Shown piece after piece: positions 7,598 to 16,714 of a stretch of 64,000 nt of DNA (positions within the stretch are counted from its first letter, which is position 1; each line of letters starts with the position of its first letter). Both the position numbers and the translations under genes were made by a program. The stretch is taken from NCBI GenBank assembly GCA_021774445.1, contig JAJFJA010000056.1, forward strand, positions 206,347 to 270,346. The letters run 5' to 3'. The notes under the pieces were generated by a model that saw only the letters and a list, made by a program, of their open reading frames with translations, did not search any database and had not been told where the DNA came from. This DNA comes from Alphaproteobacteria bacterium (GTDB lineage Bacteria > Pseudomonadota > Alphaproteobacteria > UBA6615).

Positions 7598-9892
7598 TTA
7601 ATGCCCTGTTACTGAGCGATTGTGGCGATTCTTTGATCCTGAGCGGTGGCCGAGACCACGGCGCTTCGGCTTGGTTTGGGTCCGGGTGTGCGGCCGACCT
7701 GATCGGGGGCCGTCGGATTCGACCATCAGATCCAGGACGAGGCTGCCGGAGAGACCGTCGGCTTCGGAGAGGCGGACCTCCACCGGGTCACCGAGGCGGA
7801 ATGTGCGGCCCGACCGTTCGCCGATCAAGGCGTGGCGACTATGGTCGTGATTATAGAAGTCGCCGGGCAGGCGGCTGATGGGTACGAGGCCGTCGGCGCC
7901 GGTTTCGCCGAGGGTGACAAAGAGGCCAAAGCGCGCCACGCCGGTGATATGACCGGCGAATGTGGCGCCGACTTGGTCGGCCAAATAACTCGCGAGGTAG
8001 CGGTCCATGGCGTTGCGTTCAGCGACCGTGGCGCGCCGCTCGGTGGCCGAAATATGCTGGCCGACCTCGGCGAAGCCGGCGCCGGCGTCGTCGGCAAGAC
8101 CGTCCTGCCCGAGCCCGAGCGCGGCAATGAGGGAACGGTGGACCAGCAGGTCGGAATAGCGTCGGATCGGCGAGGTGAAGTGCGCATAGCGACGTAGCGC
8201 CAAACCAAAATGACCGAGGTTTTCGGGGCTATAGGCCGCCTGGGACTGGGTGCGGAGAACCAGTTGATTGATGAGGCGTTCGCCGGGTTGCCCGCGCGCC
8301 TTGTCGATCACCTGGTTGAAGGCGGCCGGCTTCAGGACCTGACCGCGACTCAGCGACAAGCCATATTCCTTGAGGATTTGGCGCAACTCCTCAACCCGCT
8401 CCGGGTCGGGCTGGTCGTGCACGCGGTACATACAGGGGCTTTTGCGGCTCTCCAGGGTTTGCGCTGCGGCGACGTTGGCGGCGATCATGAACTCCTCGAC
8501 GAGACGATGGCTGTCGAGTCGGCGCAGCGGTGCAATGCGGACGATCTTATGGTCGTCGCCAAATTCGACTTTGCGCTCAGGCAGGTCGATTTCCAAGGCG
8601 CCGCGGTGCTGGCGGGCGCCGGCGAGCATGGCGTAGGCGCCATAGAGATGGGGCAGGGCTTCGGCAACCCGGTCGGGCAGCTCTTGACGGCCCTCTTGAG
8701 CGGCCTGGGCCTGTTCGTAGGTGAGCCGGGCGGCGGAGCGCATGACCGCGCGTTCGAAGCGATGGCGGCGCAACCGGCCGGTGGCGTCAATCCACATATG
8801 GGCGGCGAGGCAGGGGCGATCCTCATCCGGCCGTAGGGAGCACAGGCCGTTGGACAGCGCCTCGGGGAGCATGGGCACGACCCGATCGGGAAAATAGACC
8901 GAGTTGCCGCGGCGATAGGCCTCACGGTCGAGGGCATCGCCAGCGCGGACATACCAAGCGACATCGGCGATGGCGACGATAACATGCCAGCCCTCCGGAT
9001 CTTCCGGGTCGGGTTCGGCAAAGACCGCGTCATCGAAATCGCGGGCATCGGCGCCGTCGATCGTGACCAGCGGGAGCGGGCGCAGATCGGTGCGGTCGGC
9101 ACTGTCGAAAGGCGGGGCCCGCTCGGCCTGAGTCAGGGCCGCTTCCGGAAAAGTATGGGGGATATCGGCGGAATGGATGGCGATGAGGCTGATGGCATGG
9201 GGGTCGTCCATCGAGCCAATGACTTCGCTGACCGCCGCCCGGGCAAGGCCGCCGCGGCGCCCCGAAAGCACGTTGGCGGTAACCAGGGCGCCGTCTTTGG
9301 CGCCGCCGGTGTCGGCGGTGGCGACCTGAAACTCGGTGCGCGAGCCGCGCTCCAGCGGCGTAATGCGGCCGCCTTGGGGGCCGGTGCGATAGACACCGAC
9401 GATCTGGGCCGCCTCGGACGGCAGTCGGCGCATGGTCTTTGCCAGATAACTGCCGTCGGCCTGAGGGCTTAGACGCGCGAGCAGGCGGTCGCCGATCCCC
9501 GGGGCGCCGGTGCGGCCCGCCGGCGGTTCCACATAGATCGCGGGTGGCGGTTCGTCGCTGTCCCAGGATGCGGGCCGGGCGACGGGGTCGCCATCGACGT
9601 CAGTACCGGTGATCTGAATAACCGTGACCGGCGGTAGTTGACCGGCTGGCCGGACGCCCTTGCGGCCTTCGCGCTCGACCAGGCCTTGGTCTTCAAGTTC
9701 GCGGAGGAGCGCCCGTAGCGCCGCCCTTTGCGGCCCACGCAAGCCGAACTCGCGAGCAATCTCACGGCGGTCGGCGCTGCCATTGGCCGCGATAAAGCGG
9801 AGCAGCTCGTCGCGCTCGGGAAAGCCGGTTTGCTTCTGGCGCTCCGGCGTCGGCCGTCGACCCGACTTGCGATTGCGTTTTTGGTAGGTCAA
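7598..9892 (-). CDS. rnr: Ribonuclease R
   Basis: This 764-residue 3'-5' exoribonuclease degrades structured RNA. Order of parts: an N-terminal winged helix (residues 25-90), cold-shock-like OB folds, then the RNB catalytic domain with the metal-binding motif DGADARDFDDAV. A C-terminal S1 domain follows (GHITGVARFGLFVTLGETG), then a basic tail rich in Arg and Lys that helps bind structured RNA. The start is a TTG whose bases overlap the topA stop (9889-9892), so translation is coupled to topA. The topA-rnr pair is the normal alphaproteobacterial arrangement. Confidence 0.94.
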   Translation of the reverse strand: MTYQKRNRKSGRRPTPERQKQTGFPERDELLRFIAANGSADRREIAREFGLRGPQRAALRALLRELEDQGLVEREGRKGVRPAGQLPPVTVIQITGTDVDGDPVARPASWDSDEPPPAIYVEPPAGRTGAPGIGDRLLARLSPQADGSYLAKTMRRLPSEAAQIVGVYRTGPQGGRITPLERGSRTEFQVATADTGGAKDGALVTANVLSGRRGGLARAAVSEVIGSMDDPHAISLIAIHSADIPHTFPEAALTQAERAPPFDSADRTDLRPLPLVTIDGADARDFDDAVFAEPDPEDPEGWHVIVAIADVAWYVRAGDALDREAYRRGNSVYFPDRVVPMLPEALSNGLCSLRPDEDRPCLAAHMWIDATGRLRRHRFERAVMRSAARLTYEQAQAAQEGRQELPDRVAEALPHLYGAYAMLAGARQHRGALEIDLPERKVEFGDDHKIVRIAPLRRLDSHRLVEEFMIAANVAAAQTLESRKSPCMYRVHDQPDPERVEELRQILKEYGLSLSRGQVLKPAAFNQVIDKARGQPGERLINQLVLRTQSQAAYSPENLGHFGLALRRYAHFTSPIRRYSDLLVHRSLIAALGLGQDGLADDAGAGFAEVGQHISATERRATVAERNAMDRYLASYLADQVGATFAGHITGVARFGLFVTLGETGADGLVPISRLPGDFYNHDHSRHALIGERSGRTFRLGDPVEVRLSEADGLSGSLVLDLMVESDGPRSGRPHTRTQTKPKRRGLGHRSGSKNRHNRSVTGH

Positions 9893-12597
9893 CCGGCGGG
9901 AGACTCCGCGTTCGCCTTGGGGGCTGCGGTCTTGCGGACCGCCGGTTTGCGACCGGTCTTCGGTTTTGCCGATTTGGCTTTGGTCGCTTTACCGTTGGCT
10001 GACTTGGCCCTGGCCGCCTTCGTCGATTTTGGCTTCGCGGCCTTGGCTTTGGTTGTTTTGCGCGGGCTCTTGCCTTTCGCCGCGCGCGCGTCAACCAGGG
10101 CTACGGCCTCCGCAAGGGTCAGCTCCGCCGGGTCTTTGTCTTTCGGGATGGTGGCGTTGATCCGACCATGCTTGGCGTAAGGGCCATAGCGGCCTTCATG
10201 CAAGGTGATCGGCTTCTTGTCGCCGGGGTGTTCGCCAAGCTCACGCAAGGCCTTGGCACCGCCGCGCTTTTGGCCTTTGGAGGCAATAAGATCGACGGCG
10301 CGGTTGATACCCACGGTCAGCACCTCATCGCCGGCCTCCAAGGAGACATAGACAGGGCCATGCTTCACATAAGGTCCGAAGCGGCCGATGCCGGCCTGGA
10401 TCATGACGCCGTCTTCCGGGTGGGGTGCGATGTCCCGGGGCAGGCTCAACAAACCAAGGGCGGTGGCCAGAGTGAGATCGGCGGCCGGCATGCCCTTGGG
10501 TAGGGAGCTGCGTTTCGGGCGTTCTTTGCCTTCGGCCTCGCCAAGTTGGACGTAGAGGCCATAAGGCCCCTTGCGCAGGCTGACTTCCTTGCCGGTTTCG
10601 GGGTCGACCCCAAGAACCTTCGGGCAGGCTGCGACATCGGCGTCATCCGCCTCCTCACCATCGATGCTGAGGCGGCGGGTGAAGCGGCATTCCGGATAGC
10701 CGGAGCAACCGAGGAACGGGCCGTGGCGACCGACCCGCAGGCCAAGGCGGCCGGCGCTGCAGGCCGGGCAGAGGCGGGGGTCGGTGCCATCCTCGCGCAC
10801 CGGGAAGAAATGCGGCCCAAGAACCTCGTCGAGGGAATCGAGCACCGCCCTGGTGCGCAGTTCCTGGGTGACTTCGGCGACGGCGGAGAAAGGATCCCAG
10901 AAATCGCGCAAGACCGTCTTCCAGTCGATCTGGCCGTCGGAGATTTCGTCGAGCTTCTCCTCCATGCGCGCGGTGAAGTCATATTCGACGTAGCGGGTGA
11001 AGAAGCTGGTCAGGAAGGCCGTTACCAGGCGTCCCTTATCGACCGGGACAAAGCGGCGCTTGTCGAGAGTGACGTAGTCGCGATCCTGCAGAACCTGCAG
11101 GGTAGAGGCGTAGGTCGACGGGCGGCCGATGCCCAGTTCCTCGAGCTTCTTGACCAGGCTGGCCTCGCTGTAGCGGGGCGGCGGCTGGGTGAAATGCTGG
11201 TTGGCGGCAACGGCCTTACGATCGGCCGACTCGCCTTCATTCATCGTCGGCAGGCGGCGTTCATCATCGCCCGAGGCGTCGCCATTGGCGGCCGCGGGGG
11301 CATCGTCGTTGCTCTCGCGATAGACCTTGAGGAAACCGTCGAACGCGACGGTGGACCCGGTCGCCCGCAGGCGCAGCCCGCCGGTGCTGCCGTCGATGTC
11401 GACGGCGACCTGATCGATCTGGGCCTCGGCCATCTCGGCGGCGACCGTGCGCCGCCAGATCAAGTCATAGAGACGGCGCTCATCGTCTTTCAGGTAGCGC
11501 CCGATGTCGCTGGGCCGACGGAACAGATCCGTGGGGCGGATGGCCTCATGGGCCTCCTGAGCGTTCTTCGCCTTGGTCTTATAGATGCGGGCCTTGGCCG
11601 GCAGATAGTCGTCGCCATAGTCGTTGCCGATCAAGGCGCGGCAACCAGATATGGCGTCGCGGCTGAGGGTGACGCTATCGGTTCTCATATAGGTAATGAG
11701 ACCGACGGTCTCGCCGCCCAGTTCGATGCCTTCATAGAGCCGCTGGGCGGTGCGCATGGTATTGGTGGCGCCAAAGCCGAGCTTGCTGGAGGCTGCCTGC
11801 TGCAGGGTCGAGGTGGTGAAGGGGGGGCGCGGATTGCGCTTGGTCCGCTTGCGCTCAATTTCGGTAATCGATAGATCAGCCGCCTCGATGGCGGCTTTGG
11901 CGGCCTGGGCGGTGGCCTCATCGGCAATGTCGAAGCGGTCGAGCTTCTTGTCGGCAAGGTGGGTCAGACGGGCGGTGAAAGGATCGCCGCGCTCAGTTGC
12001 CAGTTGGGCGTCGAGGGACCAATATTCACGCGGCTTGAAGGCCTCGATCTCGGCTTCGCGATCGCAGACAAGGCGCAGGGCGACGGACTGGACGCGGCCG
12101 GCGGAGCGGGCGCCGGGCAGCTTGCGCCAGAGCACCGGCGACAGGGTGAACCCAACAAGGTAGTCGAGGGCACGGCGGGCGAGATAGGCATCGACCAGCT
12201 CTTGATTGACCGGACGCGGCTGGTTGAAGGCGTCGCGCACCGCGTCGGCGGTGATCTCATGGAAGACGACGCGTTCGACGTCGATGTTCTTGAGCAAGTT
12301 GCGCTGGCGCAGGATTTCCTCGATATGCCAGGAAATAGCCTCGCCTTCGCGATCCGGGTCAGTAGCAAGGTAAAGCTTCTCGGCCCCTTTCAGAGCACGG
12401 GCGATTTCCTTGATTTGCTTCTCCGAGCGTTCGTCGACTTGCCAGGCCATGGCAAAGTCCTCGTCGGGGCGCACCGAACCATCTTTGCGCGGCAGATCGC
12501 GCACATGCCCATAGGAGGCCAACACCTTATAGGTGTCGCCGAGGTACTTGTTGATGGTCTTCGCCTTTGCGGGCGATTCGACAACAACTACGTTCAT
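9889..12597 (-). CDS. topA: DNA topoisomerase I
   Basis: This 902-residue type IA topoisomerase relaxes negative supercoils. The TOPRIM domain opens the protein (VVVESPAKAKTINKYLG) and carries DPDREGE at 80-86. The catalytic tyrosine is Tyr303 in LITYMRTDS. One four-cysteine zinc ribbon (CPACSAG ... CSGYPEC) is followed by repeated C-terminal units around GPYG/GRYGPYAKHG, and then by a Lys/Ala-rich tail of about 55 residues. The ATG at 12597 has an AGGAG ribosome site. A longer frame upstream lacks family similarity. Its upstream neighbour should be dprA but is instead a lone copy of the DprA C-terminal domain. Confidence 0.95.
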   Translation of the reverse strand: MNVVVVESPAKAKTINKYLGDTYKVLASYGHVRDLPRKDGSVRPDEDFAMAWQVDERSEKQIKEIARALKGAEKLYLATDPDREGEAISWHIEEILRQRNLLKNIDVERVVFHEITADAVRDAFNQPRPVNQELVDAYLARRALDYLVGFTLSPVLWRKLPGARSAGRVQSVALRLVCDREAEIEAFKPREYWSLDAQLATERGDPFTARLTHLADKKLDRFDIADEATAQAAKAAIEAADLSITEIERKRTKRNPRPPFTTSTLQQAASSKLGFGATNTMRTAQRLYEGIELGGETVGLITYMRTDSVTLSRDAISGCRALIGNDYGDDYLPAKARIYKTKAKNAQEAHEAIRPTDLFRRPSDIGRYLKDDERRLYDLIWRRTVAAEMAEAQIDQVAVDIDGSTGGLRLRATGSTVAFDGFLKVYRESNDDAPAAANGDASGDDERRLPTMNEGESADRKAVAANQHFTQPPPRYSEASLVKKLEELGIGRPSTYASTLQVLQDRDYVTLDKRRFVPVDKGRLVTAFLTSFFTRYVEYDFTARMEEKLDEISDGQIDWKTVLRDFWDPFSAVAEVTQELRTRAVLDSLDEVLGPHFFPVREDGTDPRLCPACSAGRLGLRVGRHGPFLGCSGYPECRFTRRLSIDGEEADDADVAACPKVLGVDPETGKEVSLRKGPYGLYVQLGEAEGKERPKRSSLPKGMPAADLTLATALGLLSLPRDIAPHPEDGVMIQAGIGRFGPYVKHGPVYVSLEAGDEVLTVGINRAVDLIASKGQKRGGAKALRELGEHPGDKKPITLHEGRYGPYAKHGRINATIPKDKDPAELTLAEAVALVDARAAKGKSPRKTTKAKAAKPKSTKAARAKSANGKATKAKSAKPKTGRKPAVRKTAAPKANAESPAG

Positions 12598-12654
12598 AGG
12601 TCTCCTAAGGGTTCGCTTGCTGCAAAACTGCCGCTGCCGGGGTCGGGCGGACAC

Positions 12655-12873
12655 TCAAAGTGCGGCCACCCGGTTGCCGGGCTCGCGCACGATTCTGCCT
12701 GCAAGCTCCATCTCGAGCAGTACGATCTGAACGATCGCGGGCGACAATTGGCACTGCCGGACGATTTCGTCAACCGCAACCGCATCCGGCGAAAGACAAT
12801 CGCCAACGGTTCGGCGGGCCTGTTCCAGGTCGGTTTCGGTGGGTGCAATCGCCTTGGGCCGTTCATCGCTCAT
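12655..12873 (-). CDS. Stand-alone DprA-type winged-helix domain protein
   Basis: This 72-residue protein aligns along almost its whole length with the last 60 residues of the full DprA at 18047-19156: DLEQARRT, CLSPDAVAxD, LEMELAGR and PGNRVAAL are shared. Only the winged-helix domain is present; the Rossmann DNA-binding core is absent. It sits 57 bases before topA, exactly where the end of dprA lies in related genomes. It is therefore either the original 3' end of dprA that acquired its own start (MSDERPKA), or a free domain gene. The similarity to the other copies is clear but the DNA is well diverged, so it has been separate for some time. A role in nucleoid or DNA binding is possible but unproven. 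Confidence 0.75.
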   Translation of the reverse strand: MSDERPKAIAPTETDLEQARRTVGDCLSPDAVAVDEIVRQCQLSPAIVQIVLLEMELAGRIVREPGNRVAAL

Positions 12874-12911
12874 GGTAAGTTAGTGGTTAATCCGCTTATG
12901 CCGCATCGCCG

Positions 12912-12926
12912 TTAAAACTCCGTTAA
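12912..12926. promoter_or_regulatory. CtrA-type box upstream of the DprA-like domain gene and topA
   Basis: An exact TTAA-N7-TTAA (TTAA at 12912, AACTCCG, TTAA at 12923) lies 39 bases before the start of the 72-codon gene, with another TTAG/TTAA cluster at about 12880-12890. It lies in the roughly 390-base gap (12874-13262) shared with the GerW-like operon on the other strand. Apart from a weak CCCC-TTGT-GGGG hairpin at about 12927-12938, I see nothing else in this gap. Confidence 0.5.
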
Positions 12927-13262
12927 CCCCTTGTGGGGCTTGCGGTCTTGAGCCTAGGACCGAGCAGGTTGGCGATCATCTCGTGTGAGGGGTAACTGAG
13001 GACACTTGCGGAAGACTGCAACCTAATTCTGACGAATTCACTGCCGGTGTGTGTCCGGGGTCACGGGCCTGCACGGTGGTGATTCGGGCGTTTGGCATAT
13101 GCCTCGATAGGCCTCCATTGGCCGGCTATGAGACATTCGGGAGTTGGTAATGGTGAACATTGCCGCTAGGTCCGGCCGCCTGAAAGTGATCGAAGTCAAG
13201 GCTGCGTCAGAGTGGACGTCGTACAGTTCTGGCAACCGACCAACCGGTCAATGGAGGAACGA

Positions 13263-13619
13263 ATGGAAGACGTCGAACGACTTCTGAAAGGAACGGTCGA
13301 GGAGCTTGACCGCTTGCTCAACGCCAAGAACGTCTTGGCCGAGCCCATTGAAAAAGACGGCGCGACCATAATTCCGATGGTGAGCTATGGTTTTGGCTTT
13401 GGCGCGGGCGGCGGCGCCGATCAGAAGAAGGGGCAAGGCAGCGGTACCGGCGCCGGGGGTGGAATCAAACCGATCGGCGCGATCATCATCGACAAAGACG
13501 GCGCAGCGCGAGTCGAAGGTATTAAAGGTGCCATGACTAGCCTCGTCGGCGCCATTGGGGAGGCGGCCGCCCACGTCATGGATCGCTCGTCCACGCGCAA
13601 GGACGACGCTGCGGAATAA
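13263..13619 (+). CDS. GerW/YtfJ-family protein
   Basis: This 118-residue protein has the family layout: a short helical N-terminus (MEDVERLLKGTVEELDRLL), a segment ending in ATIIPMVSYGFGFGAGGG, a glycine-rich low-complexity linker, and GIKPIGAIIIDKDG. The family is best known as GerW/YtfJ of spore formers, where it is needed for spore-coat lytic enzyme function, but it also occurs in non-sporulating bacteria with unknown role. The ATG at 13263 follows GGAGGAAC at ideal spacing; upstream in-frame starts include the ribosome site itself. It heads a three-gene operon with a DUF2953-like membrane protein. Confidence 0.85.
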   Translation: MEDVERLLKGTVEELDRLLNAKNVLAEPIEKDGATIIPMVSYGFGFGAGGGADQKKGQGSGTGAGGGIKPIGAIIIDKDGAARVEGIKGAMTSLVGAIGEAAAHVMDRSSTRKDDAAE

Positions 13620-13631
13620 GGCTAAATCACC

Positions 13632-14177
13632 GTGTCAGGCGTGCTCTGGTGGGTGGTTTCTGTGTTGTCGGTTCTGCTTTCGCTCGCAATCGCCACACTG
13701 GTGACACCAGCCATACTCAATATCACGGTGTGCACGTCGCCAAGATGGCGGCTGAAAATAGCGGCGCGGTTGCTTGGGGGCCTGACGCCGCCGATACCAA
13801 TCCATGACAGCACCCGCCGGCGGCATAAAAAGAGCACGCCGACAGCAAAAAAGCACAGGCGGGCGAGAACTTCCCGCGTGATCGCGGCGGCGCCCCAGCT
13901 CTTGACAGGATTGCTCCGGCCTATCCGCCTGGTACGTCTCAAGGTCGATGCGGATATCGGCCTGGTTGACCCTGCGGATACGGGGCTGCTCTTTGGCTTG
14001 CTCGCCGCGGTGAGCTATTCCCGGCCTCATACCTCCGCCGTCTCGATCGCCATAAGACCGAACTTCACCGGGCCACGCGCTTCCGGTGAACTCGACGCGG
14101 CGCTGAGCTTCATACCGATCGCGTTTGTCCCGCCCGGCGTTCGCTACGCCTTGCGGGCGCTGGGATCGCGTTCGTGA
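13632..14177 (+). CDS. DUF2953-like membrane-associated protein
   Basis: This 181-residue protein begins with GTG 12 bases after the GerW-like gene. An N-terminal hydrophobic segment (residues 4-30) would anchor it in the membrane. A basic, Arg/Lys-rich stretch (60-85) follows, and the C-terminal half contains DADIGLVDPADTGLLFGLL and SIAIRPNF, resembling DUF2953 proteins such as Bacillus YtfI, the usual partner of YtfJ. Partner identity supports the assignment. The biochemical role is unknown. Its stop overlaps the next start (TGATG). Confidence 0.65.
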   Translation: MSGVLWWVVSVLSVLLSLAIATLVTPAILNITVCTSPRWRLKIAARLLGGLTPPIPIHDSTRRRHKKSTPTAKKHRRARTSRVIAAAPQLLTGLLRPIRLVRLKVDADIGLVDPADTGLLFGLLAAVSYSRPHTSAVSIAIRPNFTGPRASGELDAALSFIPIAFVPPGVRYALRALGSRS

Positions 14178-14431
14178 TGTTTGGATTGGACCAAGTCATC
14201 CGAGTTGGCTCGATCACCGTCGCGGCTATTGCGAAGCGCTCTGTCCGTGGCCACCCTCGTTGGGGCGTCTCGATCCATGGAACGAAATGCCCGGTAGCGA
14301 TCCTCATCCGCCGCGCGGATGTGACGTTGGCGTTTGAAATCGATGGTCCGCAAATCCCACTGGACAACCTTGAGCAGCGCTTCCCTGGTTTGCGCGCCGA
14401 ATTCGAGCGTATCAAGGTCGAGGATGCATGA
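14177..14431 (+). CDS. Small protein of unknown function, third gene of the GerW-like operon
   Basis: This 84-residue protein starts at an ATG overlapping the stop of the DUF2953-like gene, implying coupled translation. It is predicted to be mostly beta structure (VGSITVAAIAKRSV, GVSIHGTKCPVAILIRR, VTLAFEIDG), with a helical end (LEQRFPGLRAEFERIK). No signal peptide or membrane segment is visible. I do not recognise the family. Its tight linkage suggests a role with the two upstream products. Confidence 0.6.
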   Translation: MFGLDQVIRVGSITVAAIAKRSVRGHPRWGVSIHGTKCPVAILIRRADVTLAFEIDGPQIPLDNLEQRFPGLRAEFERIKVEDA

Positions 14432-14518
14432 TCCTACGCCGTCGTCGGCGCATCGTCGGGGAGGTATCTTTCGTACGCAGGTTGTCGATGGGGTCCGTCA
14501 AACCAAGGCGAGACGTAC

Positions 14519-14647
14519 TTACGGCGCTGCGATGCGGTTGCCGGGGGTGCGGGTGAGGCGGCCGGCCAGTTCCGGTTCGAGGATGGCGGTATGGATGACG
14601 GTGGGCGGCAGTCGGCAGGGCTGGATGACTGTGTCGAGGGGCACCGT
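14519..14647 (-). pseudogene. Remnant of the dprA 3' end (winged-helix domain)
   Basis: Read on the minus strand, 42 codons in one open frame correspond to the last 43 residues of the full DprA; ILEPELAGRLTRTPGNRIAA, for example, matches ILEMELAGRLTRTPGNRVAA. The frame ends in its own TAA at 14519. By eye the DNA differs from 18050-18160 at about one base in nine, far closer than the 12.7 kb copy. It begins 16 bases after the cyclase stop and has no start codon or upstream domain, so it is a remnant rather than a gene. Confidence 0.85.
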
Positions 14648-14663
14648 TGTGAGGTGATCGGGA

Positions 14664-16688
14664 CTAGGTTTCCGGGTCTTTCACCGGTGCTTCCACTTGG
14701 CGTTGGCTTTGATCGGGTGCCTCGGCTTGGGTAAGTTGGTCCAAGGCTTTTCGCAGAATGCGCTCGGCTTGCTGCCGATCTTCCGATGTCATGGCGCTGA
14801 GATCGAGGCGAACATTCATGTTACGGTGCTTTTCGTGAAAGCGTTGACGCTCTCCAGTTAAGTCCTCGAAGGAATTGACAACCTGGTAGATCGCGACTGG
14901 ATAGGCGATGCCCTTTACCTCGATCGCGCCCCGCTCTTCACAGGAAATTTGATCCCGAACGTGTGCAAAGGTCTCATAGGATATGAGGATCTCACCTGGG
15001 ACGGCGGCCGATTCCAACCGGGAAGCGGTGTTAACGGCACTGCCGATAATCGTGTAGTCCAGGCGGTCCTCACTGCCAAAGTTTCCGACGGTGCAGAAAC
15101 CGGTGTGAACACCCATGCGGCAACGCAGTGGGCGTTCTATGCCTGCCTCCCGCCAAGTGTCTTCAAGGTCGCGCAGGCGGTTGCGCATGGCGATCGCCAT
15201 CTTCACACAGGCAAGGGCATCCTCCTTGACGCCTCGTGTCTCCGGATCGCCGAAAAAAATGAGAATGGCGTCACCCACGAACTTGTCGATTGTCGCCCCA
15301 TGTTGCAGGGCGATCTGGGACATTTCCGTCAGGTAGTGGTTGAGTAGCTGGGTCAGTTCTTCGGATTCCAAACGATCCGAAGTCTCGGTGAAGTCGGCGA
15401 TATCGGAGAAGAATACCGTCAGCTTTTTTCGGCTGCTGGTGATCCGAACGTCCTGTTCTCCTTTGAAGATCGAGTCGTAGATCTGCGGTGAGAGATACTT
15501 CGATAGTTTGTCTGAAAGCTGTTTGAGTTCCGTTTCTCGCTCGTCGATAACGTCCATGTAATGATGGAGGGAGTTTGAAATTACTCCGATCTCATCCGCA
15601 ACAGGGTCGGCTTGTGGCCTTTTCCTGTCATCGGCGAAAAGAGCAAGCGCTTTGCGCATCCCATCCAGTCTTTTGAAGATGCGTCGATCCAACACAAACC
15701 AGACGAATATGTTCCCGGAAGCGAATGCGAGGACAACGACAATCATCGAGGCCAGGGTGAACCGGATAGTTTGGTCCAAAACACCGATCTGTGTTTCCAA
15801 CTCGGCACTTGAGCGCTGGAACTCGTTGTTAACATTGCTTACCAGACGGTTCGCTATTAAGGAGTTTTCTTCCACAAGCGCTTTTATTTTGAATTCGTTG
15901 GAGAGTTGGAGCTGCTTGTCCTCATTAATCCGTTCTTGCTCGGACAGCCAATACTCAATGAGACCTTCAGCGCCGGTGATCCGGCCATCCGCCGGATCCG
16001 CCGGTTCGGTCTCGCCCAATGTTTGGGTCAGCGCTTCGATGCCGGCCTCTGACTGGGCCCTGTTGCGGGAGAGGCGTGCGCGATTGGGATCGAGCAACAT
16101 ATTCAAGATTCGAAAGACGCCGGCGCTGGCGCGTTCGCCAATTTGCGCTGGTATGTCGAGCGCGTCGCTGCGACTTTCGCCTACTGCCGTTTGCGCTTTG
16201 GCCAATGATCTGGCGAGCTTGCGAAAATGCTCTGTGTGGGTTTCTAAGCGCTTCTCTACCTCAATTTGCTGCCGAACCACGTTGGTCAAGACGCCGAGGT
16301 TGACGATCAGAAGATCGCCGCTCTCCCGCAGAACGTGGGCTGCTTCCTGGTCCGCAATAAGATTCGCAAGTTCCGAGATGAGGTTTTTTTGCGACGTCTC
16401 CTTGTCCTTGATCCGCGACAGCAGGGTCTCGAATTCAAACCTTGTTGGCTCCGCGCTAAGGGCAGGCGCTATGGATATGCTCGCGGATGCCTCTTGGGAT
16501 AGCTCAGAAAGCTTGAGTGAGCGCGGCAGCGCGCTATCTCGTAAATTGGCGAGGTCCGCCTGGATCCCGAACAATCGAACCGTCATGACGATAAGACCGA
16601 GCAGGATAAGACCGGCTATCGCGGTCAATGTCGACAGCATCAACGTCGAGATGCGCTGCCGCCACCTCGGTGCCGATTCGGTCGACAT
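14664..16688 (-). CDS. Membrane-bound class III adenylate/guanylate cyclase
   Basis: This 674-residue protein has one membrane segment at about 15-36 and a second at about 312-336. The roughly 275 residues between them are helical and would face the periplasm. A HAMP-like linker (about 337-390) and a coiled stretch (ERETELKQLSDKLSKYL) follow, then the catalytic domain (about 420-600). Metal-binding Asp residues lie in FFSDIADFTE and VGDAILIFFGD, and the substrate region in DYTIIGSAVNTASRLE. A helical tail follows. It should make cAMP in response to an external signal. It starts 26 bases after the end of a solute-binding protein gene and is probably co-transcribed with it. Whether the product is cAMP or cGMP is not certain. 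Confidence 0.88.
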   Translation of the reverse strand: MSTESAPRWRQRISTLMLSTLTAIAGLILLGLIVMTVRLFGIQADLANLRDSALPRSLKLSELSQEASASISIAPALSAEPTRFEFETLLSRIKDKETSQKNLISELANLIADQEAAHVLRESGDLLIVNLGVLTNVVRQQIEVEKRLETHTEHFRKLARSLAKAQTAVGESRSDALDIPAQIGERASAGVFRILNMLLDPNRARLSRNRAQSEAGIEALTQTLGETEPADPADGRITGAEGLIEYWLSEQERINEDKQLQLSNEFKIKALVEENSLIANRLVSNVNNEFQRSSAELETQIGVLDQTIRFTLASMIVVVLAFASGNIFVWFVLDRRIFKRLDGMRKALALFADDRKRPQADPVADEIGVISNSLHHYMDVIDERETELKQLSDKLSKYLSPQIYDSIFKGEQDVRITSSRKKLTVFFSDIADFTETSDRLESEELTQLLNHYLTEMSQIALQHGATIDKFVGDAILIFFGDPETRGVKEDALACVKMAIAMRNRLRDLEDTWREAGIERPLRCRMGVHTGFCTVGNFGSEDRLDYTIIGSAVNTASRLESAAVPGEILISYETFAHVRDQISCEERGAIEVKGIAYPVAIYQVVNSFEDLTGERQRFHEKHRNMNVRLDLSAMTSEDRQQAERILRKALDQLTQAEAPDQSQRQVEAPVKDPET

Positions 16689-16714
16689 TAGTGGATCCCT
16701 ACCGCGACAACGCG

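Noticed and set aside
10546..11874. A 442-codon open frame on the plus strand, opposite topA
   Set aside because: It is the mirror of high-GC topA coding sequence, lacks any family pattern and conflicts with a certain gene.
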